From positions 1 through 56,023 of the forward strand of contig JAKBBA010000025.1 of the NCBI GenBank assembly GCA_021808665.1: a stretch of 56,023 nt of DNA, in the 5' to 3' direction. The notes beneath the pieces are model-generated. The model made no database searches, was not told where the DNA came from, and saw only the letters and a program-made list of their open reading frames with translations. The DNA comes from Actinomycetes bacterium. Its GTDB lineage: Bacteria > Actinomycetota > Acidimicrobiia > Acidimicrobiales > Palsa-688. This document shows, piece by piece, positions 49,392 through 56,023 of this stretch. Positions within the stretch are counted from its first letter, which is position 1. Each line of letters starts with the position of its first letter. The position numbers and the translations under genes are program-made.

Positions 49392-50726
49392 TCACAAACC
49401 CAAGGCCGCCGAGCACGCCGGCCACGCTCCCCACCCGGCTTCGGCCTGGAGTTGGGCAGCCGCTTGGTCTTGCATTGCGGGAGGCTCCTGGTCGGGCCGA
49501 CCCGGGTAGCCGAGACCCGTCCAGGTGGCTTGGCTGAACTGGTAGGCGCCGAAATAGCCGTTTCCGGTGTTCTCCGTGTAGGTGTCGCCGCTCTCACAGG
49601 TCCTTAGAGCAAGCCAGTCGGCTGGCGTTGGCGCTCCCGGCGAAGCTGCGGTCGTCGGCGGGGCAGAGGTCGCCGGGGGGGCAGAGGTCGCCGGGGGGCT
49701 AGTCGCAGGCGGCGCCGTTGTAGAAGGCGCCACACTGGCAGGCGGCACACTGGCAGGCGGCAAAGATGGCGTCGCGGGGACGACCACCGGCGGGGAAGGC
49801 ACTGAGCTCCGAGGCGTCGAAGCGCTTGCCCCACCAACAACTCCGTCGGTCGCGGTAGGCGCACCTTGTGAGATCGGGCCCGAGGAGGTCACTGTCGCCG
49901 GAGATGCCCCAATTTGGGCTTTGACGGCGGCGACGAGCCCTCCTGCGACCGGCCCTCCCTGCAGGGCGGTTACCTGCTGCGCCCCCGCCTGGGCTTCCAA
50001 GCTCGACAGCTGGCTCTGAAGACCTACGATCTGCTGGCTTACCGAGCTCGCCTCGGCCAGCGCTGCTACCCGAGCTGTCGACGCTGCGGACAACGCCTCT
50101 TGGGACTGCTTCTCGCTAGCGGAAACCGTTGCGACAGAATCCACCCACGCGCTATGGGCCGTCTGATAGCGGTCTATCACCCCCCGGACCGTGTCTGTGG
50201 CAACTGATATGTAGCCTTCGCTGACGGCGGGGTCGGCAACTCCTACACCATTCAGCGAGACGGGAGCAGCGGGCGTGACGAAGTAGCCGCCGACGTAAGC
50301 ACCGACGAGCTCGTTGCGCAGGGCAGCCTCACTCGCCGCCAGCGACGCCGCCGCCTGAGCGGCCCGACCACGGTCAGCGCTTAGCTCGCCGGCTAGGGCT
50401 TGCTCAGTCGCCAAGGCCTCCTGGTAGGCAACTGTCGCCCGGTGGACTGCGGTCCCGGCGGCGGCGAACTGCGCTTGCAACGAAGATATCTGCGCTTTCA
50501 CCGACGCGGTGGTGACGGCGAACGCCGGCCGGGGTCCAAGTCCCCAGGTTGCCCAGCCGGGGAGACTTGAAGCCCCCGGGGACAGCGCCAAAGCAAAGGC
50601 GGAAAAAGCCAGGATCAAGGTTAGTCCCGGAGCTGCGATTGCCACCCGACCGAGCTGCCCGAAACGCCTGAAACGTGAGCTGCGAGCGTCGCTGGCGGCC
50701 CTCGGAGACTCGCAGGTCCTCGCCAC
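49392..50726 (-). CDS. Secreted Rpf-like peptidoglycan hydrolase with coiled-coil region
   Basis: 444 residues. N-terminal basic stretch and hydrophobic helix 'VAIAAPGLTLILAFSAFALA' form a signal or anchor. Residues 75-250 are a coiled coil ('ALATEQALAGELSADRGRAA'), as in CHAP/NlpC partner proteins. Residues 290-360 are Pro/Ser/Thr/Ala-rich with P-P-A-T-S repeats. Residues about 368-444 are a resuscitation-promoting-factor domain: 'WLALRTCESGDTYTENTGNG' with the catalytic Glu and paired Cys, and 'YFGAYQFSQATWTGLGYPG'. It should cleave peptidoglycan during growth or resuscitation. Start GTG 50726. Upstream of the arabinan-precursor operon on the same strand. Confidence 0.85.
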   Translation of the reverse strand: MARTCESPRAASDARSSRFRRFGQLGRVAIAAPGLTLILAFSAFALALSPGASSLPGWATWGLGPRPAFAVTTASVKAQISSLQAQFAAAGTAVHRATVAYQEALATEQALAGELSADRGRAAQAAASLAASEAALRNELVGAYVGGYFVTPAAPVSLNGVGVADPAVSEGYISVATDTVRGVIDRYQTAHSAWVDSVATVSASEKQSQEALSAASTARVAALAEASSVSQQIVGLQSQLSSLEAQAGAQQVTALQGGPVAGGLVAAVKAQIGASPATVTSSGPISQGAPTATDGVVGGASASTPRSSVPSPPVVVPATPSLPPASVPPASVAPSTTAPPATSPPATSAPPATSAPPTTAASPGAPTPADWLALRTCESGDTYTENTGNGYFGAYQFSQATWTGLGYPGRPDQEPPAMQDQAAAQLQAEAGWGAWPACSAALGL

Positions 50727-50811
50727 AGTAAGTTGAAACTAGCAGGATCGGGCTCTCCTGCCAAGGTCGGGGCGCACCCCTACCCCAGCGGTAGCGGCTT
50801 CCCCGATGCCT

Positions 50812-51261
50812 CTAGGCGTCAGCCATCTTGGCACGGATCCGCTCGATCCGCTGGTCAAGGTCGTCGAGGAAGGACTCCAGGGCCAGGCGTTTAGCCTCCA
50901 CGGTCCGGCGCATCTGGCTTGCCAGTTCCAGGGACTCTTCGAGCAGTTGGCGCCGACGGGAGTCAGGAGTCTCCTCGTCTAGGTAGGCCTCTTTGATCTC
51001 GGCTGTGCGATCTTCGTTGGCCAGGACCACTGCGATCTCGTCCAGGTTGAAGCCGAGCAGGGCCTGCAACTCCCGGATTCGCGCTACACGCTCAAGGTCG
51101 CGGCGAGAGTACCGCCTCGATCCGCCTGCGGTGACTCCTGGTTTGATCAACCCCAGTTCCTGGTAGTACCGCAGAGCCCTCTCGGTTACACCTGCGCTCT
51201 GCGCAGCGGCGCCGATCGACATAAGGCTCTCGTGTTCTATGACTCCGCCGGTAGTGGTCAA
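50812..51261 (-). CDS. MerR-family transcriptional regulator
   Basis: 149 residues. '[20 protein letters not shown]' and '[20 protein letters not shown]' form the MerR winged helix. The C-terminal part is a coiled coil with no Cys, so it senses an organic ligand rather than a metal. TTG start overlaps the MFS stop by four bases (TTGA); the conserved domain begins at Met14. As last gene of the exporter operon it probably controls that operon. Confidence 0.88.
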   Translation of the reverse strand: MTTTGGVIEHESLMSIGAAAQSAGVTERALRYYQELGLIKPGVTAGGSRRYSRRDLERVARIRELQALLGFNLDEIAVVLANEDRTAEIKEAYLDEETPDSRRRQLLEESLELASQMRRTVEAKRLALESFLDDLDQRIERIRAKMADA

Positions 51262-53087
51262 CTGGCAGCCTGCGTAGCTTTTACCGGGCCGGCCTGCTCG
51301 ACGTCGCTGGCTAGGGCAGAGGGTTGGGATGGCACTGCCGTCGACGCTTCGGCGCTCATGGAGTGAACATAGCGTTTACCTCTCATCAGGGACACGACCA
51401 TGGCCACGACGGAGGCGCCAGCAGCAAAGTCGAAAGCCAGATGAAGGCCCGTAGCGAAGGGCGCTTCAATGAGCGACGGGAAGAAGGAACGTCCAGTGAC
51501 ATAGGCCACCTGGGTGGCACTCAGATGGGCGAGACCGGCTGGTCCCAACAGTTGCTGTACGGGGTTGAAGCCGAGGAATGCCGAGAACAGGCTCCCTATC
51601 GGCGGCTCGGAAGCCACCCGGTGTGCTGCTGCGGGGGCAACCCCGGCGGCCGTGAGCCCTGCGTAGAGATGCGAGGGGAGCGTCGCCGCCAGGCCCAGGG
51701 TGACGATAGTGAAGAAAAGTCCCATAGACAGCACCTGAGCGGAGTTCTGGAACGTGTTGAGCATTCCAGCTCCCGCGCCGCGCTGGTTGGGGGGAAGACT
51801 GTTCATGACAGAGGCCTGGTTCGGGGTAAAGAACAGTCCCATACCGAGGGCGAACAGGAGAACCAGTCCGGCGAACGGGAGGTATGAGAAGTTCATCGGC
51901 AAGGTGTTGAGCAACAAGAACGCGGCCGCCGACATGGCCAGACCGGCGCTCGACAGCCAGCGGGCGCCGTAGCGGTCTGACAGAATTCCTGCCACCGGTC
52001 CGACCGCCAGGAAGCCAAGCGTCAGCGGGATCAAATAGATCCCCGCCCACAGGGGGGTCTGGCTGAAGCTGTAGCCGTGCTGAGGAAGCCAGATGCCCTG
52101 CAACCAGATGATCAGCATGAACTGCAGGCCACCACGCCCGAGGGCTCCTAGCAGCCCGGACACCGCCCCTGCGGTGAAAGGTCTGATGGAGAACAACTCG
52201 AGTCGGAACATTGGGTTGGCAACCCTCTTCTCGACCCACACGAACGCTAGGAGGACTGCAATGCCTCCGAATATCGCCACTAGAACCCAGGGGTTGGTCC
52301 AGCCGGTGCTGTGGCCCCCGTAGGGCAGCAGGGAGTACACAATCCCGGTCAGAACCGATATCAGGCCGACAGCGAAGGTAACGTTTCCGACCCAGTCGAT
52401 CTTGGACGGCACTCGAACCCCATTGTCACGCAGCTTGTGATACGCCCATACCGTTCCGAAGATTCCGAACGGCACCGAAACCAAGAACACCAGACGCCAC
52501 TGGACAGGACCGAGAAGGCCGCCAAGGATAAGCCCGAGGAACGAGCCGCTCACAGCTGCCACACCGTTGATTCCCATCGCCTTGCCTCGTTCGTTCTCAG
52601 GGAAAGCGTCGGTGAGGATAGCGCTCGAGTTCGCGAACAGGAACGAACCGCCGACGCCCTGGAAGACGCGCATGACGATGATCCAAATAGCCCCAGCCGA
52701 TCCTGACAGCCAGGTAACCGACAGAAGAATCGAAAAGACAGTAAAGACCGCGAAGCCGAGGTTGTACATCTTGACCCGCCCGTACATGTCGCCCACTCGG
52801 CCAAGACTGACGACTAAAACGCTGGTAACCAGCATGAACCCCATGAGCGTCCAGAGGAAGTAGGAGGTGTTGGACGGTGTCAGCGGATTGAGCTTGATCC
52901 CTCGGAATATGTCGGGAAGGGAAATCAGCAGTATCGACTGGTTGATAGTGACCATCAAGATGCCTAGGGTCGTGTTGGAAAGGGCGATCCACTTGTACCT
53001 GTCGGGGTGCGCCCCATGATCTTTTCGACCTGCTCGTTCGTCTCTGCCTGTCCGCTCGTCCGGCACGACTGATCCTGTCTGGCTCAA
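51258..53087 (-). CDS. MFS multidrug exporter, DHA2 type (14 TM)
   Basis: 609 residues with 14 membrane helices. '[20 protein letters not shown]' in TM1, motif A '[18 protein letters not shown]' and motif C '[19 protein letters not shown]' are DHA2 signatures. About 60% identical by eye to the upstream exporter, so the two arose by duplication. TTG start with AAGGAGG upstream. Co-transcribed with the MerR gene. Drug or metabolite export is likely; the substrate is unknown. Confidence 0.88.
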   Translation of the reverse strand: MSQTGSVVPDERTGRDERAGRKDHGAHPDRYKWIALSNTTLGILMVTINQSILLISLPDIFRGIKLNPLTPSNTSYFLWTLMGFMLVTSVLVVSLGRVGDMYGRVKMYNLGFAVFTVFSILLSVTWLSGSAGAIWIIVMRVFQGVGGSFLFANSSAILTDAFPENERGKAMGINGVAAVSGSFLGLILGGLLGPVQWRLVFLVSVPFGIFGTVWAYHKLRDNGVRVPSKIDWVGNVTFAVGLISVLTGIVYSLLPYGGHSTGWTNPWVLVAIFGGIAVLLAFVWVEKRVANPMFRLELFSIRPFTAGAVSGLLGALGRGGLQFMLIIWLQGIWLPQHGYSFSQTPLWAGIYLIPLTLGFLAVGPVAGILSDRYGARWLSSAGLAMSAAAFLLLNTLPMNFSYLPFAGLVLLFALGMGLFFTPNQASVMNSLPPNQRGAGAGMLNTFQNSAQVLSMGLFFTIVTLGLAATLPSHLYAGLTAAGVAPAAAHRVASEPPIGSLFSAFLGFNPVQQLLGPAGLAHLSATQVAYVTGRSFFPSLIEAPFATGLHLAFDFAAGASVVAMVVSLMRGKRYVHSMSAEASTAVPSQPSALASDVEQAGPVKATQAAS

Positions 53088-53131
53088 CTTCGCCCTCCTT
53101 GGGTACGACCAGATCAGGATAACGCGACTCT

Positions 53132-53182
53132 CACGTCAACGGTAGATTTTCCTCTTGACCTTGGTCACACGGCGGCGGTCAA
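53132..53182 (-). promoter_or_regulatory. Dyad and candidate promoter of the MFS-merR operon
   Basis: TTGACC (53155-53160) and GGTCAA (53177-53182) form a 6-bp inverted repeat with a 16-bp spacer. An inner TGACC-TT-GGTCA overlaps it. On the minus strand TTGACG follows at 53137-53132. MerR regulators bind such dyads near the -35 region, so this is a candidate site for the MerR protein of this operon. Confidence 0.4.
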
Positions 53183-53205
53183 CCGGCATCGACTGTGAGG
53201 ACTTT

Positions 53206-54954
53206 TCATGTGTTTTCGTTGACGAATCGCTTACCCCGAGACCATGAGGCGGCTGCTGCCACCACGCAGGCGATGATCGCGAACAGGAAAGCCTCGTGCA
53301 GCCCACTCGAGAACGGCTTGGATATCAGGTGAGAGAAGAACGAACGACCTGTCAGGGTCGCGTAGTTAGCTTTGGATACAGCCGCCAGCGCCTTTTGCGG
53401 CACGAGGGTCTGCACAGGGTTGTATCCGAGGAAGGCTGCGAAGAGGACCGACACCGGTGGAAGGTGCGCGACCTGGGAGGCGGTAGCAGCGTTGACGCCG
53501 TGAGAGACCAGCCCGTTGGTCAGGCTTGCCGTCAACGAGCTTGACAGGCCGATGATCATCAAGGTGAAGAAAATTCCTATCGACAGCACCTGAGCGGAGT
53601 TCTGGAACGTGGAGTTCATGCCGCCGCCCGCCCCACGGTCAGCCGGTGGGAGGCTGTTCATCACCCCTGCGCGGTTCGGAGCTGCGAACGCTCCCATTCC
53701 CAGTCCGTTCAAGAACAGCAGCGCACCGAAAACCGGGTAGGAGAAGTCGATAGGCAATTGCTCTAAAGCGAAGAAGCTCACTGCCGCAGCGATCATCCCG
53801 CCGGTGGCGAAGGGACGGGCCCCGTAACGATCCGACAGGTACCCTGACAGCGGTCCAGCCAGCAAAAATCCTACTGTCAGCGGCAGCATGTAGATCCCGG
53901 CCCAAAGAGGCGTCCGGGTGAAGCTATATCCATGTTCCGGCAGCCAGATTCCCTGCAACCAGATGATCAGCATGAACATCAATCCACCCCGGCCAACTGC
54001 AGAAAGGAAAGTGGACAGAGTCCCGAACGTGAACGCCTTGATCTTAAACAGCGGGAGCCTGAACATAGGGTTCTCGACTCGCCGCTCGACCAGCGCGAAG
54101 GCCACGAGGATCGCCACACCGAGACCCAACTCGAGGTCTACCCTGGGACTGGTCCACCCCATAGTCTCACGCCCGTATGGCTCGATTCCATAGGTGATAC
54201 CTATCATTATGAGGATAAGGCCGACAGCGAAGGTGGCGTTGCCCCACCAGTCGATCGATGAAGGCCGGCGAATGCCGGTGTCACGGAGCTTCTTGTACGC
54301 CCACACGGTTCCAAGGGCGCCGATAGGTACCGAGATCAAAAAGACGAGGCGCCACTCGATTGGGCCGAGAAGGCCTCCCAGGATCAGGCCTATGAACGAC
54401 CCACTGATCCCGGCTATGTTGTTGATGCCAAGCGCTAGACCGCGCTGGTTGGACGGGAACGCGTCGGTGAGGATCGCCGCAGAGTTGGCGATCACGAAGG
54501 CGGCCCCCACACCTTGGGCTATGCGACCCACTATCAGCCAGATTGCCCCGGACGGTCCGGTCATCCAATCGACGGTCAAAACCAACGACGACAGGGTGTA
54601 AACCAGAAAACCAAGGTTGTACATCTTGACCCGCCCGAACATGTCACCCAGTCGGCCAAGGCTTACGACCAGCACGCTGCTGACGACGAGGAAGCCGAGG
54701 ATCATCCAAAGCAGGTAGAAACTGTTCCCCGGCACGAGAGGGTTCAGCTTGATACCCCTAAAGATGTCGGGCATAGCTATGAGCATGATCGACGAGTCGA
54801 TGGTCGCCATGAGGACCCCTAACGTCACGTTGAACAACGCAACCCACTTGTAACGATCCTCGGCTGTACTGTCCCCCGCTCCCCCGCCGGCCCCCACCTC
54901 CCCGCTGCCGCCCCGCTTTGCCCTCCGGTGTGTTGTGGAATCTGTACCTTGCAT
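53206..54954 (-). CDS. MFS multidrug exporter, DHA2 type (14 TM), paralog
   Basis: 582 residues with the same architecture: 'TLGVLMATIDSSIMLIAMPD', motif A '[18 protein letters not shown]', motif C '[19 protein letters not shown]'. ATG 54954 with GAGGTG upstream. The first 30 residues are Gly-rich and charged. Separated from the second exporter by 118 bp that contain its own dyad, so the paralogs may be regulated independently. Export of a drug or toxic compound is likely. Confidence 0.88.
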   Translation of the reverse strand: MQGTDSTTHRRAKRGGSGEVGAGGGAGDSTAEDRYKWVALFNVTLGVLMATIDSSIMLIAMPDIFRGIKLNPLVPGNSFYLLWMILGFLVVSSVLVVSLGRLGDMFGRVKMYNLGFLVYTLSSLVLTVDWMTGPSGAIWLIVGRIAQGVGAAFVIANSAAILTDAFPSNQRGLALGINNIAGISGSFIGLILGGLLGPIEWRLVFLISVPIGALGTVWAYKKLRDTGIRRPSSIDWWGNATFAVGLILIMIGITYGIEPYGRETMGWTSPRVDLELGLGVAILVAFALVERRVENPMFRLPLFKIKAFTFGTLSTFLSAVGRGGLMFMLIIWLQGIWLPEHGYSFTRTPLWAGIYMLPLTVGFLLAGPLSGYLSDRYGARPFATGGMIAAAVSFFALEQLPIDFSYPVFGALLFLNGLGMGAFAAPNRAGVMNSLPPADRGAGGGMNSTFQNSAQVLSIGIFFTLMIIGLSSSLTASLTNGLVSHGVNAATASQVAHLPPVSVLFAAFLGYNPVQTLVPQKALAAVSKANYATLTGRSFFSHLISKPFSSGLHEAFLFAIIACVVAAAASWSRGKRFVNENT

Positions 54955-55135
54955 TGGACACCTCGCTTCCGTCGTCCTCGGCTTGTCCGGCCGAGTCGGC
55001 GGCGACTTGTGGCTGCACCGTTCGACAGCACATTCAGTTTGCTTGGCTAACTATCTTACCGCCCAGGCTCACAGTTGCGCCGCCCCGTGCAACCACGATG
55101 CGCTCCGCTGCGCCGCCCGCTCAGCCCCTGCCCGG

Positions 55136-56023
55136 CTACCTAGACAGGAGAGACGTCGCTGCCGCCGGGCTCAGCGACTCGCCCGGTGCGAAAGGGTGGT
55201 TTGTTGCGCAACGGATTATTTGTTCGGGGTCTGCGGCGCTGACCGGTGAGTCCGACCCCGCCCGCAGGTCCACCCCCGCGTCGACCAGCGAACGCATCCG
55301 GATGAGCCACCCTCGCTCGATCTCGGATAGCTCGCGTAGGTACTTAACTTTCCGGGTCGCCAGGAACCCCGGGTTGACAACGACACGGGCGCCGCTGTCC
55401 GCGATCGCCCGAACCTGCTCGGGCAGACTTAGCGCGTTGTGCTCCAAGCGGTCAGTCAGCCCAGAGGGCGGCGGGGATTTGGCGAAAGCCTCCAGGGTCA
55501 CCTGCAGGGTCTCGACGTCTACGACGTGGACGGCCACGGGGAATCCCTCCCCGTGGGCCTCTGCGACCGCTGTTTCCAGCCCCCCGAGCCGGCCGGGCAG
55601 CGGCATCAATTTGACCGGGCCAACCGATAGCCGCCCTGACCCCGCGGCGGAGAGGCCGGCGACAACCGTCCCGTAGGGGGGGACCTGGTGGATGTGATCG
55701 AGGCCGACCATCATCTCTACGTCCTGGGCGACGACCTCTTCAACGCACCACCTCGCCATCAAGTCGAGCTCGCCCGGGCCGTTCGTGTGCGTAGCGTCCA
55801 CGAATGCCCCGATTCCTGCGGCCGCCCACTTTCTGCTCAGAGACATCGCCGCCGAAGTCAGCGCTGCGATGTCCAACTTCGGTGTCCCGGCAAGTACGTC
55901 GTGCCCGTCGAACATGACACCGTCGTGATGGTCCTCCGAGTCGAGTTGGCGAAGCGCCGCCGAGTTCAGTACTGCGACGTGGCCGCTTCGATGGTGCAGG
56001 ACTAAAGGAACGTCTTCGCCATC
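55136..56023 (-). CDS. YtcJ-like amidohydrolase (5' end off the window; C-terminus shortened)
   Basis: An open frame from base 56023 to TAG at 55138-55136; the gene begins outside the window. 'LVLHHRSGHVAVLNSAALRQ', 'VAVHVVDVETLQVTLEAFAK', 'DRLEHNALSLPEQVRAIADS' and 'VDAGVDLRAGSDSPVSAADP' are typical of the amidohydrolase_3 group of metal-dependent hydrolases (with H, H and D metal ligands). The usual 60-100 residues after the last Asp are mostly absent. In the same frame, beyond the TAG and a second stop (TGA), 'AERIVVARGGATVSLGGKIV' up to 55034 resembles the lost C-terminal strand. The gene may carry two nonsense mutations. Confidence 0.75.
   Translation of the reverse strand, partial: DGEDVPLVLHHRSGHVAVLNSAALRQLDSEDHHDGVMFDGHDVLAGTPKLDIAALTSAAMSLSRKWAAAGIGAFVDATHTNGPGELDLMARWCVEEVVAQDVEMMVGLDHIHQVPPYGTVVAGLSAAGSGRLSVGPVKLMPLPGRLGGLETAVAEAHGEGFPVAVHVVDVETLQVTLEAFAKSPPPSGLTDRLEHNALSLPEQVRAIADSGARVVVNPGFLATRKVKYLRELSEIERGWLIRMRSLVDAGVDLRAGSDSPVSAADPEQIIRCATNHPFAPGESLSPAAATSLLSR

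Noticed and set aside
48228..49607. 459-codon plus-strand frame across ubiA, PAP2 and the Rpf-like gene
   Set aside because: It crosses three well-supported minus-strand genes and shows no domain.

Overview
The window is high-GC, gene-dense DNA from an actinobacterium. Evidence: the order secE-nusG-rplK-rplA ... rplJ-rplL ... rpoB-rpoC, frequent GTG/TTG starts, a HelZ-like SNF2 helicase paired with a SWIM zinc-finger protein, an Rpf-type lytic domain, DUF2304 and DUF3817 membrane proteins, and a complete set for making decaprenyl-phospho-arabinose (UbiA, DprE1, DprE2, PAP2). The '[12 protein letters not shown]...[13 protein letters not shown]' repeats of the collagen-like protein and the unusual breaks in the ribosomal cluster would suit Acidimicrobiia, but that placement is an inference.

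Layout. (1) 1-5.7 kb, minus strand: SNF2 helicase, SWIM protein and a recC-like gene that runs off the left edge. (2) 5.8-11.3 kb: a small plus-strand gene of unknown function, a PspA/IM30 protein, a three-gene envelope glycosylation operon (membrane GT-C-like protein, GT2 polyprenyl-phosphate sugar transferase, DUF2304), and an APC permease. (3) 11.3-24.4 kb: a decayed accessory island, described below. (4) 24.4-26.8 kb: a secreted collagen-like protein and a GT2-methyltransferase fusion. (5) 26.8-42.8 kb: the core transcription/translation block, rpoC, rpoB, rplL, rplJ, rplA, rplK, nusG, secE, tRNA-Trp, an ECF sigma/anti-sigma pair, rpmG, tRNA-Met and tRNA-Thr. It is interrupted between rplL and rpoB by two plus-strand genes (a DivIVA-like protein and a membrane protein) and between rplA and rplJ by two membrane-protein genes. 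(6) 42.9-45.1 kb: GNAT acetyltransferase, PrxQ peroxiredoxin, and a HATPase regulatory protein. (7) 45.2-50.7 kb: DprE2, DprE1, UbiA, PAP2 and an Rpf-like secreted hydrolase, a cell-wall arabinan precursor cluster. (8) 50.8-56.0 kb: a MerR regulator with two paralogous 14-TM MFS exporters, and an amidohydrolase cut by the right edge.

The island (11.3-24.4 kb) is the most unusual part. It holds at least six toxin-antitoxin-like modules (hipBA, AbrB-PIN, mazEF, vapBC, Phd-RelE, XRE-nucleotidyltransferase) mixed with fragments of a transposase, VOC protein, PyrF, a carboxymuconolactone-decarboxylase-like protein, an SDR, a SnoaL-like protein, a beta-lactamase, a GNAT enzyme and a GntR regulator. 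Many carry visible nonsense codons, single-base frameshifts or internal deletions, while several TA modules look intact. The best new signal is upstream of hipB: three dyads (TGTGT-N8-ACACA type) whose centres lie exactly 36 bp apart, the last covering the start codon, controlling a HipA whose catalytic Asp is replaced by Asn.

Coordinates and starts were derived by hand translation. No database search was run, so family names rest on motif recognition.
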